Shown here: positions 1 to 6,922 of the stretch, piece after piece | Position numbering within the stretch: position 1 is the stretch's first letter | How the letters are laid out: every line of letters starts with the position of its first letter | NCBI GenBank assembly: GCA_045538075.1 | Contig: JAZSQT010000069.1 | Span: 1-23,638, forward strand | Origin: JAZSQT01 sp045538075 | GTDB lineage: Bacteria > Chrysiogenota > Deferribacteres > Deferribacterales > Mucispirillaceae | Length of the DNA: 23,638 nt | Direction of reading: 5' to 3' | Program-made: the position numbers and the translations under genes | Notes under the pieces: model-generated | Database searches by the model: none | What the model was told of the DNA's origin: nothing | Seen by the model: only the letters and a program-made list of their open reading frames with translations

Positions 1-4
1 ATCA

Positions 5-9
5 CTCCT
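5..9 (-). promoter_or_regulatory. Shine-Dalgarno sequence of an off-window minus-strand gene
   Basis: Read on the minus strand, the bases at the left edge give AGGAG followed by four bases and then the end of the window. This is the right spacing for a start codon just outside. The short ORF upstream stops at 12-14, directly before it. A minus-strand gene therefore probably begins immediately left of this window. A weak promoter could lie in the 160 bases upstream (minus-strand TTGATA at 56-61), but I see no convincing -10 at standard spacing. Confidence 0.45.
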
Positions 10-11
10 AT

Positions 12-194
12 CTAATTTAAGTATATAATAATTTTATTAAAATTCTTGTTATCTTTATCAAATTTTAATCTATGACGAAAAATAAAGTAAAGTATAGGTA
101 ATATAACTGTAGAAAAAGCGAGTAATAACCCTAATATCCTATTTATTCTCTTTTTTATTTTCATAAAATATAAAAAAGAGATGAACTTAATCAT
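12..194 (-). CDS. Doubtful small single-pass membrane ORF
   Basis: An open frame of 60 codons sits 10 bases downstream of glgA. Its first ATG lies inside the glgA terminator hairpin, which argues against that start. A second ATG at 164-162 would give about 50 residues: a basic N-terminus (KIKKRINR), one hydrophobic segment of about 20 residues (LGLLLAFSTVILPILYFIF) and a charged tail rich in Lys and Asn. That is a believable layout for a small inner-membrane protein, but neither start has a proper ribosome binding site. In DNA this AT-rich, hydrophobic frames arise easily by chance. It may simply be the leader region of the next gene to the left. I recognise no family. Confidence 0.2.
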   Translation of the reverse strand: MIKFISFLYFMKIKKRINRILGLLLAFSTVILPILYFIFRHRLKFDKDNKNFNKIIIYLN

Positions 195-198
195 CTCT
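171..198 (-). terminator. Rho-independent terminator of glgA
   Basis: On the minus strand, AGAGATGA, a six-base loop and TCATCTCT form a perfect 8-bp stem, followed directly by a run of six T. It begins seven bases after the glgA stop codon and marks the end of the MATE-glgA transcription unit. Confidence 0.85.
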
Positions 199-204
199 AT
201 AAAA

Positions 205-1665
205 TTATCCTTTTATTTCTTTATATAAATCAATATAACTTTGAGCAGGAACATTCCATGAAAAATCTTTTTGCATTGCACGTTTTATCATCTTATCCAT
301 GTGAGCTTCTCTATCAAAATAAGTAGAAACTGCCCAGCCCATAGTATCGTATAATGCAGCAGGAGAAATATCATAAAACTTAAATCCAGTTCCATCTCCT
401 GTTGGTTCATAATATTGTTCAACAGTATCTTCAAGACCACCAGTTGCCCTAACAATAGGAAGTGTTCCATATATTTGACTATACATTTGGTTTAATCCAC
501 AAGGTTCATAAAGAGATGGCATTAAAAAGAAATCACTTCCAGCTTCAATTAAATGTGAACGAGCTTCATCGTATCCAATATAAGCTCCAACTACTCCAGA
601 ATATTTAGCAGGAAGCCCTCCAAAATACCATTGAGCATCTTCATCACCAGAGCCTAATATAACAACTTGGCAAACCATAGAATTAACTGCTCTTTCAATG
701 GCTCCAGCAAGAAGCCCTAAGCCTTTTTGAGAAGCAAATCTGCCAATAAAAGCAAATAAAGGCACGTTAGGAGAGTCAGTTAAATCAAACATTTTTTGGA
801 GTTTCTTTTTATTTGCTTTTTTCCCAGCAACGTAATTTTTGACAGAATATTTTGAGGCGATTAAATCATCTTTTTCTGGGTTCCAGACTTCTGTATCAAT
901 GCCATTAATAATGCCACATAAATCGTGTCGCCTTCTTTGAAGAATATCGTGTAATCCTCCAGAGCCAATAGGCCCTAAAATTTCTGTAGCATAAGTAGGG
1001 CTAACAGTAGTGATTTTATTGGCAAAATTAATACCACCTTTTAATAGATTAAGGCGACCAAAAGATTCAAAAGCTCCAGAATTAAAATCTGCTGGATAAA
1101 TTTTTGCATAACCTAATGCATGAGTATCAAAATTGCCTTGATACCCAATATTATGAATAGTTAAAACACTTCTTGTTCCCCAAAAAAAGCCGTCCTCTCC
1201 ACATCTTACGTAATAAGGAGCTAAAGCTGTTTGCCAATCGTTACAATGAAGAATATCTGGTTGAAAACCTAAATCTTTCGACGCTTGCAAGGCTGCTTTG
1301 CAAAAAAATGAAAATCTTTCTACATTATCTCCAAATTCGCCTCCTGCATCGTGATATAATCCATTACGTTCAAAATATTTATTAAACTCTATAAAATAAA
1401 CATCGTTGCCATAAGGTTTTTTAGTATGATATACAGAAAACCATTCTTCGCAATTTCCCATATGGACACATACAGAATCTAAAACTTTTTCAAGGCCATA
1501 TTTTTCACGGTTAATAGAAGAATACAAAGGCATAATAGAAATAACTTTGACACCTTTTTTTGTAGATAGTGCTTTAGGAAGTGCCGATGAAACATCTGCA
1601 AGGCCACCACTTTTTGCGTATGGCTCAATTTCGCTTGATAAGAAAAGAACTTTTAAATCTTTCAT
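205..1665 (-). CDS. glgA: Glycogen synthase (ADP-glucose type, GT5 family)
   Basis: Transfers glucose from ADP-glucose to the growing alpha-1,4-glucan in glycogen synthesis; cytoplasmic. The 486 residues match the usual 470-490. The N-terminal Rossmann lobe has the nucleotide-sugar loop KSGGL at residues 18-22 (family KxGGL) and a starch-synthase catalytic domain over about 5-245. The C-terminal GT1-like lobe carries GRFASQKGL with Arg309 and Lys314, at the spacing of the E. coli Arg300/Lys305 pair, and the acidic site SLYEPCG with Glu387. The ATG is preceded by a strong AGGAGGGG. It lies 40 bases behind the MATE gene on the same strand and is followed by a terminator, so the two are probably co-transcribed. 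No glgC, glgB or glgP is in the window, so the rest of glycogen metabolism must be elsewhere. The assignment is firm. Confidence 0.97.
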   Translation of the reverse strand: MKDLKVLFLSSEIEPYAKSGGLADVSSALPKALSTKKGVKVISIMPLYSSINREKYGLEKVLDSVCVHMGNCEEWFSVYHTKKPYGNDVYFIEFNKYFERNGLYHDAGGEFGDNVERFSFFCKAALQASKDLGFQPDILHCNDWQTALAPYYVRCGEDGFFWGTRSVLTIHNIGYQGNFDTHALGYAKIYPADFNSGAFESFGRLNLLKGGINFANKITTVSPTYATEILGPIGSGGLHDILQRRRHDLCGIINGIDTEVWNPEKDDLIASKYSVKNYVAGKKANKKKLQKMFDLTDSPNVPLFAFIGRFASQKGLGLLAGAIERAVNSMVCQVVILGSGDEDAQWYFGGLPAKYSGVVGAYIGYDEARSHLIEAGSDFFLMPSLYEPCGLNQMYSQIYGTLPIVRATGGLEDTVEQYYEPTGDGTGFKFYDISPAALYDTMGWAVSTYFDREAHMDKMIKRAMQKDFSWNVPAQSYIDLYKEIKG

Positions 1666-1705
1666 TAATCCCCTCCTAATATTTCATATTAATTTAACAT
1701 AATTA

Positions 1706-3055
1706 TTATCTTCTTTCAATCCGTTTAGTAGGATTATTATATTTCCATAATACTAAAGCTATAATTAATGTGATAATTTCTGCAATAGGTAGAGACGTAT
1801 ATATACCCTTATTGCCAAAAAATATAGGCAATGTAAATAGCAATATTAAAGGCATAATAAGACCTCTCATAGATGCAATTATTACTGATTCTAATGGCCT
1901 ATGGATTGCCGTAAAATATGAAGAAAATACGATATTAAGTCCTATAAAAAAGAATGCCCATTTAACGTAATAAGCAAATTCTACTGCAATATTAAATGCC
2001 CTTGAAGTAGTATCTGGAATAAATATACTAACCATCTTTTCTGGAATTATTGCCATCGTAGTAAAAATTATAAGACCTATTGCAAATGATAATGCTAATC
2101 CAAGAGCAGTAAATTTTTTTATTCTATCGTATTTTTTAGCACCAAAATTAACAGAAACAAGTGGCACTAAAGAATCACCTATACTGTAAGATAACATAAC
2201 GCCAGTCCATAAAGCATAATTTATAGCAGTAAATGCAGCAACACCTTCTGGCCCTAAATTTTCTATCATTATTCTGTTGAACATAAAAATTATTATACCA
2301 GCTGAAATTTCACTTAATAATTCACTTGAACCGTTGTAAGCTGAAGATAAAACTTCTTTCCAATTATCAATAACTCTTGTAAATTGCAACTTGTTTTGTT
2401 TACTAAAAAAATGTGTCATTAAAATTAAAAATGGTATTATTGCTGAAACTCCAGTAGCGTAAGCTGCTCCTTTTACTCCAAAATCTAAAATAGCTATAAA
2501 AATATAATCAAGAATAGCATTTATAACAGAGCCTATAATCATTCCTAACGAAGCAAGAAAAGGCCTGCCATCAACACGTATAAATACCGATATAGAAAAC
2601 TGCATAGCTTGAAAAAAGAAAAATAAACATAATACTTTTAAATAATCGTAAGAAAAAGGTTTTAAAGTTTCGTCTGCTCCAAGAATTGTTACGACTTTAT
2701 CTGTAAAGAAGTAAGAAATAACTGATACGAGTATAGTAATTATTGTTATTACTAAAAATATTTTAGTAAAAGTTTTGCTTGCTTCAACAACATTATTTTC
2801 GCCTAAATATTTTCCAGTTCTAACTGCTCCACCAATAGTAAGCATAATTGCAATTCCAAATACAAGGCTATATATAGGCATTACAATATTTACTGATGCT
2901 AATGCTTCTTCTCCAACGTATCTGCCAACAAATAATCCGTCAATAATACCTGCTGAAGTTAAAGCCATTATACTAAAAATATTAGGTATGGTAAATTTTA
3001 AAAAGGTATATAAAATGTTTCCAGAAGTTATACACTTGCCATTACTATCTATCAT
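1706..3055 (-). CDS. MATE-family multidrug/cation exporter
   Basis: A cytoplasmic-membrane antiporter of the MATE family that would expel drugs or metabolites in exchange for Na+ or H+. The 449 residues are typical. About twelve hydrophobic segments are spread over the protein in two halves, each beginning with a MATE-type core. Near residues 25-60 the segment around SIMALTSAGIIDGLFVGRYVG contains the usual N-terminal family signature, and the second half restarts around residue 240 (SAGIIIFMFNRIMIENLGPEG). The overall look is of the MepA/DinF-like branch rather than NorM, but substrate and coupling ion cannot be read from sequence. The ATG has only a weak GGATAT-type ribosome site 10 bases upstream. 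It is divergent from the transketolase and upstream of glgA. No adjacent regulator suggests a specific drug response. Confidence 0.9.
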   Translation of the reverse strand: MIDSNGKCITSGNILYTFLKFTIPNIFSIMALTSAGIIDGLFVGRYVGEEALASVNIVMPIYSLVFGIAIMLTIGGAVRTGKYLGENNVVEASKTFTKIFLVITIITILVSVISYFFTDKVVTILGADETLKPFSYDYLKVLCLFFFFQAMQFSISVFIRVDGRPFLASLGMIIGSVINAILDYIFIAILDFGVKGAAYATGVSAIIPFLILMTHFFSKQNKLQFTRVIDNWKEVLSSAYNGSSELLSEISAGIIIFMFNRIMIENLGPEGVAAFTAINYALWTGVMLSYSIGDSLVPLVSVNFGAKKYDRIKKFTALGLALSFAIGLIIFTTMAIIPEKMVSIFIPDTTSRAFNIAVEFAYYVKWAFFFIGLNIVFSSYFTAIHRPLESVIIASMRGLIMPLILLFTLPIFFGNKGIYTSLPIAEIITLIIALVLWKYNNPTKRIERR

Positions 3056-3264
3056 AACTGCAATATCCTAAAATTTAATTATGTATATCACTTAAAATAT
3101 AAAAATACTATTAATATTTTTGAATACTTGAAAGTAGCTGATAAATATCTATTTTTTCTAATTCTAAAAATATATTAAGACAATTATTTATTTTTATTGA
3201 CATTATAGATTTATAAAGTTATCTTTCCTTGCAAACGGTAAATCTTTTTTAGATTTGGTGATAT
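3056..3264. promoter_or_regulatory. Divergent intergenic region between MATE gene and transketolase
   Basis: Two hundred and nine AT-rich bases must hold promoters for both directions. On the plus strand a perfect TTGACA lies at 3197-3202, but only a poor -10 (TTATCT, 3219-3224) follows at 16 bases. A small hairpin (AAATCT, five T, AGATTT at 3240-3256) sits just before the weak GGTGAT ribosome site of the transketolase and could affect its translation. No clear minus-strand promoter is seen. Confidence 0.35.
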
Positions 3265-5181
3265 ATGAATTTTAATGATTTTGCAGAAAAAATTAGCAAC
3301 TTAGATAAGTCTGTATTAAAAGAAAAAGCAAATAGATGTAGAGGAGATATTTTAACTATGACTACATTGGCATCAAGTGGTCATCCTGGTGGCTCTATGT
3401 CAAGTATAGATATTCTTGTTGCCTTGTATTCTATTGCAAACATAAATAGTAGCAATTTTTGCGATAATAATAGAGATAGAATAGTAGTTTCACACGGTCA
3501 TATATCACCAGCAGTATATTCTTGTTTAGCTTCTTACGGTTTTATAGATAGAGACGAAGCTATAGCGTATTTTCGTAAAGCTGGTAGCATTTATGAAGGT
3601 CATATTGAAAGAACTGTTAAAGGCGTTGAATGGACTACAGGAAATTTAGGTCAAGGTTTATCGGCAGGTTGTGGTATGGCTGTTGCAAGTCGTGCTTTAA
3701 ATCAAGATTTTGATATATACGTCTTAATGGGTGATGGCGAACAAGAAAAAGGACAAATTGCAGAAGCAAGAAGATTTGCAAAAAAATACGGTTTCAAAAA
3801 TATTACTGTAATCGTTGATTATAATAGGCTCCAAATATCTGGCAACTTAAAGGAAGTTATGCCATCGTTAGATATTGTATCAAGTTTTAAAGCTGATGGT
3901 TGGGACGTGATAGAAATTGATGGACACAATTTTGACGATATATTAGGAAGTTTTTTAAAAGCAAAATCATCAGATGAACCAACATTAATTCTTGCAAATA
4001 CTGTAATGGGAAAAGGTGTATCATTTATGGAAAATGATAAAACTTTTCACGGCTCAGTATTAAGTAGAGATAAATACGATGAAGCAATGAAAGAACTTAA
4101 TCTTGATAATGAGTTAGAAAAATACGAAAAAATGCGTAGAGCTTTTCAATCAACTAATGAAACAATAGATTTAACTCCAGAATATAAGATAAATGTTCCT
4201 AAAGAAATTACGTATGATGTAGATGTAGATACAGATAATAGAAGTGCTTTCGGTAAATCACTATTAGATATAGTAAAAGCAAATGTTGATAATGATAATC
4301 CAATTGTAGTTTTTGATTGTGATTTAGCATCATCAGTTAAAACTTCTGATATAGAAAAAGAGTTTCCAGATAATTTTTACCAATGTGGGATAGCAGAACA
4401 CCATACATCAGTTTGTGCTGGAGCAGCCTCTATCAATGGTGTAGTCAGTTTTTTTGCTGATTTTGGAATGTTTGGTGTAGATGAAGTATATAATCAACAT
4501 AGATTAAATGGTATCAATGATACGGCAATAAAACTCGTTACTACTCACGTTGGAGTTGACGTTGGAGAAGATGGCAAAACTCATATGTGTATAGATTATA
4601 TTAGTCTAATGCGTAATGTTTTTGGGTTTAAAATTATCGTTCCAGCAGACCCTAACGAAACAGATAGAGTTGTTAGATACGCTGCAAAAGAAAAAGGAAA
4701 TATATTTATCGCTATGGGTCGCTCTAAATTGCCTATAATCACAGACGAGAAAGGAAAGCCATATTTTAGTGGTGATTACAAATTTCAATACGGCTCAATT
4801 AACGTTATTAGACAAGGTGAATATCCTTTATTTACATACGGAAATATGGTTCATAGGGCTATTAAAATAAAAGAAATATTAGAGAAAAAAGGTATATCTA
4901 TCAGTGTTATAAATGTCTCAAGCCCAGCATTTATAAATGAAGATGAAATAATACCTTTATTAGAGAAAGGAAAAAGTTTCGTTTATGAAGACCATTTATC
5001 TTTTGGTGGTTTATTTGGAACTATAGCAGGTTTAATTGGTTATAAGGGAATAAATTGTAACATTATTCCTTTTGGTGTTAATAAATTTCCTATTTCTGGC
5101 AATCCTAATGAAGTTTTTAAATATATGGGATTAGACGAAGAAAGTGTTGCAAATAAAATTATAAAAAGTTTTGGTAAGTAG
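3265..5181 (+). CDS. tkt: Transketolase, single-chain
   Basis: Thiamine-diphosphate enzyme that moves two-carbon ketol units between sugar phosphates in the non-oxidative pentose-phosphate pathway. At 638 residues it carries all three domains in one chain. The N-terminal TPP domain has SSGHPGGS at residues 37-44, the cofactor motif beginning GDGEQEKGQ at 156-164 and ending DYN at 185-187. The middle pyrimidine-binding domain has GIAEHH around 374-380, whose Glu should activate the thiamine ring, followed by a C-terminal domain from about residue 505. The text resembles the short, often split transketolases of anaerobes and archaea (DYNRLQISG) more than the E. coli type. The His pair after GIAE replaces the GIAEQ I expect. 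The start is ATG with a weak GGTGAT six bases or so upstream. The stop codon TAG abuts the ATG of the next gene with no spacing. A DXS identity is less likely because the active-site loops follow transketolase. Confidence 0.92.
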   Translation: MNFNDFAEKISNLDKSVLKEKANRCRGDILTMTTLASSGHPGGSMSSIDILVALYSIANINSSNFCDNNRDRIVVSHGHISPAVYSCLASYGFIDRDEAIAYFRKAGSIYEGHIERTVKGVEWTTGNLGQGLSAGCGMAVASRALNQDFDIYVLMGDGEQEKGQIAEARRFAKKYGFKNITVIVDYNRLQISGNLKEVMPSLDIVSSFKADGWDVIEIDGHNFDDILGSFLKAKSSDEPTLILANTVMGKGVSFMENDKTFHGSVLSRDKYDEAMKELNLDNELEKYEKMRRAFQSTNETIDLTPEYKINVPKEITYDVDVDTDNRSAFGKSLLDIVKANVDNDNPIVVFDCDLASSVKTSDIEKEFPDNFYQCGIAEHHTSVCAGAASINGVVSFFADFGMFGVDEVYNQHRLNGINDTAIKLVTTHVGVDVGEDGKTHMCIDYISLMRNVFGFKIIVPADPNETDRVVRYAAKEKGNIFIAMGRSKLPIITDEKGKPYFSGDYKFQYGSINVIRQGEYPLFTYGNMVHRAIKIKEILEKKGISISVINVSSPAFINEDEIIPLLEKGKSFVYEDHLSFGGLFGTIAGLIGYKGINCNIIPFGVNKFPISGNPNEVFKYMGLDEESVANKIIKSFGK

Positions 5182-5868
5182 ATGATTATTACCGGCAGAA
5201 ATCCAGTATTTGAAGCACTTGCATCGTCAAAAGCAAAGAAAATTTACGTTAGACATGGAGCTAACGTTCATTTTGATAATGTGAAAATTCCTTTTGAAGT
5301 GTTAGGAAAGAAAGTCTTTGAAGAAAAATTTGGAACAGAAACTCAAGGTGTTGCAGCTTTAATTGATGATTTTGAATATACAGACTTTAAAGACGTTATT
5401 GATGATATAAAAAAAGAGAAGGGCGTAGTGCTTCTTGATAAAATTCAAGATGTTCATAATTTTGGTGCTATTATTAGAGCAGCCCATTGTTTTGGCATAA
5501 ACCATATAATAGTGCCACGTTACGACCAAGCAAAAGTTAATCAAGGTGTATATAAATCAAGTGCTGGAGCAATTTTTTACGTTAAGATTATAGAAGTAGT
5601 AAATTTAGGCAATGCTATAGATGATTTAAAGAAAATAGGTTTTTCTATAGTTGCTGCAGATATGGACGGTGGCGTTAAATTAAACAAAATAGATAATGTA
5701 AAATATCCTTTAGGATTAGTTATAGGTTCAGAGGGACGAGGTATTAGAGAAAGTTTACTTGAAAGAGCTGATTTAAAGGTAGTAATACCTATGGAAGCAA
5801 AAATAGACTCTCTTAATGCTTCTATGAGTGCATCTATATTTCTATATCAGTTTTTTGCAGGAAAATAA
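5182..5868 (+). CDS. rlmB: 23S rRNA 2'-O-methyltransferase, RlmB/SpoU family
   Basis: A SpoU-family (SPOUT) methyltransferase that transfers a methyl group from S-adenosylmethionine to a ribose 2'-OH, most likely of the 23S rRNA Gm2251 equivalent. The 228 residues comprise a small N-terminal L30e-like RNA-binding domain (about 1-70) and the knotted catalytic domain. Motif 1 is DVHNFGAIIRAA at 90-101 with Asn93 and Arg99. Motif 2 is LVIGSEGRGIRE at 179-190 with Glu184. Motif 3 is VIPMEAKIDSLNASMSAS at 201-218 with Asn212. Its ATG follows the transketolase stop codon directly, and the end of that gene (GGTAAGTAG) supplies only a poor ribosome site, so translational coupling is likely. It could instead be a TrmH-like paralogue acting on tRNA; the NPVFEAL start favours RlmB. 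Confidence 0.88.
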   Translation: MIITGRNPVFEALASSKAKKIYVRHGANVHFDNVKIPFEVLGKKVFEEKFGTETQGVAALIDDFEYTDFKDVIDDIKKEKGVVLLDKIQDVHNFGAIIRAAHCFGINHIIVPRYDQAKVNQGVYKSSAGAIFYVKIIEVVNLGNAIDDLKKIGFSIVAADMDGGVKLNKIDNVKYPLGLVIGSEGRGIRESLLERADLKVVIPMEAKIDSLNASMSASIFLYQFFAGK

Positions 5869-5874
5869 AAAAAT

Positions 5875-5938
5875 GTTATAAAATTCTTGACAAAATCTAA
5901 ATATATATTTATAAAGCGCTTGCAGATGATTTTATAAC
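5875..5938. repeat. 10-bp inverted repeat bracketing the rlmH promoter
   Basis: GTTATAAAAT at 5875-5884 and its exact complement ATTTTATAAC at 5929-5938 flank the promoter symmetrically with 44 bases between them. The arms are AT-rich, so chance is possible, but the arrangement is that of a pair of operator half-sites. Confidence 0.35.
5887..5915 (+). promoter_or_regulatory. Sigma-70-type promoter of rlmH-dksA
   Basis: A perfect -35 box TTGACA (5887-5892), a 17-base spacer and the -10 box TATAAA (5910-5915) form the best vegetative promoter in the window. It lies after rlmB and about 34 bases before the rlmH start codon, so rlmH and the DksA gene can be transcribed separately from the transketolase genes. 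Confidence 0.75.
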
Positions 5939-5948
5939 GAAATATATT

Positions 5949-6383
5949 ATGAATATACAAATTGCTATTGAAGGTAAAATTAGAGATAAGCATATAGACG
6001 ATTTTTTTACTGAATATAAAAAAAGGCTTACGCCATATTTTAATTTTGAAATAATTGAATTTGGAAGTGGAAATTCAAAAACTTTTGAAAAAATGATTAA
6101 AAACTCTAAGGCAGATGATTTATTTATTGGCTTAGATGAAAGAGGCAAACGATTTAATAGCAAATCTTTTGCAAATTGGTTTAATGAATTAAGACATAAT
6201 TCAAGAAGTATTACATTTATTATTGGCCAAGCTGATGGCTTATCTGATATGGCAAAAAAATATTCTAAAGAATTTATATCTCTTTCAGAATTAACATTGT
6301 CATATAAAGTTAGTTTTATAGTTGTAGTTGAACAAATTTATAGAGCAATGACAATTATTAATGGACATCCTTATCATAAGTAG
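5949..6383 (+). CDS. rlmH: 23S rRNA pseudouridine-1915 N3-methyltransferase RlmH
   Basis: SPOUT-class homodimeric enzyme that methylates pseudouridine 1915 in helix 69 of 23S rRNA on the assembled ribosome. At 144 residues it is near the usual 150-160. Recognisable family blocks are GLDERGKRFNSKSFA at 61-75, the SAM-binding loop IIGQADGLSD at 91-100 and the C-terminal EQIYRAMTIINGHPYHK at 128-144. Two positions look unusual. The glycine pair normally found in the SAM loop (IGG) is IGQ here, and the stretch TLSYKVSF at 116-123 has Tyr and Phe where most members have His and Arg (TxxHxxxR). The ribosome site is very weak. It is followed 11 bases later by the dksA-like gene. The family is certain; full activity is slightly less so. 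Confidence 0.93.
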   Translation: MNIQIAIEGKIRDKHIDDFFTEYKKRLTPYFNFEIIEFGSGNSKTFEKMIKNSKADDLFIGLDERGKRFNSKSFANWFNELRHNSRSITFIIGQADGLSDMAKKYSKEFISLSELTLSYKVSFIVVVEQIYRAMTIINGHPYHK

Positions 6384-6394
6384 GAGGGTATGTA

Positions 6395-6757
6395 ATGGAA
6401 GCAAGTAAACGTGAATTTTTTAAAGAAAGGCTTTTGAAAATGCGTGCAGAGTTAATAGAAACACTTAATAAGAAATATAATGAGGCTATTGATTTAGGCA
6501 CTGATGGTATTCAAGATTCAGCAGATGAGGCATATAATTTATACAATAAAAATATTATGCTTGGTAAAGTTGAAACAGATGCCCTTAAGTTGCAACTTGT
6601 GGAACAAGCTCTTACGAGAATCCAAAATGATACGTATGGTGTATGTATTGAGTGTGAAGAATTAATTAGTGAAAAACGACTTGAATACGTTCCATTTGCA
6701 AGATTTTGCACTGAATGTAAAAGTGAACTTGAAAAGAAAGGTGTTATTAGAGTATAG
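6395..6757 (+). CDS. dksA: DksA/TraR-family zinc-finger transcription factor
   Basis: A small RNA-polymerase secondary-channel regulator, which with ppGpp would retune rRNA and biosynthetic promoters. Its 120 residues make it shorter than E. coli DksA (151). An N-terminal coiled-coil arm (about 5-75) carries at its tip DSADEA at 41-46, which fits the DxxDxA tip motif (Asp41, Asp44, Ala46) needed for polymerase action in true DksA proteins. A C4 zinc finger follows with Cys84, Cys87, Cys105 and Cys108 (YGVCIECEE and FCTEC), then a short tail. The ATG has a strong AGGAGGGT site. It is second in the rlmH operon and is followed by a strong terminator. The tip motif favours DksA over the many C4 proteins that lack it. 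Confidence 0.88.
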   Translation: MEASKREFFKERLLKMRAELIETLNKKYNEAIDLGTDGIQDSADEAYNLYNKNIMLGKVETDALKLQLVEQALTRIQNDTYGVCIECEELISEKRLEYVPFARFCTECKSELEKKGVIRV

Positions 6758-6827
6758 TTTTTTCTTCTATTTTCAAGCTGTTTAAGGGGACTTGGCAATA
6801 TTGTTGCCTCCATTTTCCCCATAATAT
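6758..6827 (+). other. Structured untranslated region after dksA
   Basis: Seventy bases separate the dksA stop from the terminator. They can fold into GGCAA/TTGCC around a five-base loop (6794-6808), enclosed by GGGG (6786-6789) and CCCC (6817-6820). The hairpin has no T run, so it is not itself a terminator. It may be an RNA-stability or processing element. Confidence 0.35.
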
Positions 6828-6860
6828 AAAAAAAGGTCAGATTCTTATCTGACCTTTTTT
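6828..6860 (+). terminator. Strong terminator after dksA
   Basis: GGTCAGAT, a TCTT loop and ATCTGACC form a perfect 8-bp stem, extended by a run of seven A before and six T after. It would work in both directions. It ends the rlmH-dksA unit and insulates gpmI. Confidence 0.93.
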
Positions 6861-6865
6861 ATTTC

Positions 6866-6894
6866 TTGAATACTTTTAATTTTTATGAAACAAT
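6866..6894 (+). promoter_or_regulatory. Possible promoter of gpmI
   Basis: TTGAAT (6866-6871), a 17-base spacer and AACAAT (6889-6894) directly follow the terminator and precede the gpmI ribosome site by about 20 bases. Both boxes are imperfect (4 of 6 at the -10), but the position between a terminator and a gene requires a promoter here. Confidence 0.45.
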
Positions 6895-6922
6895 AGTAAA
6901 AAGTCTATTTACGGAGATTATT

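Noticed and set aside
6866..6922. In-frame TTG start giving gpmI 19 extra residues
   Set aside because: The TTG lies in the probable promoter with no ribosome site; the ATG at 6923 has GGAG at good spacing and begins the conserved KLILLILDGWG.
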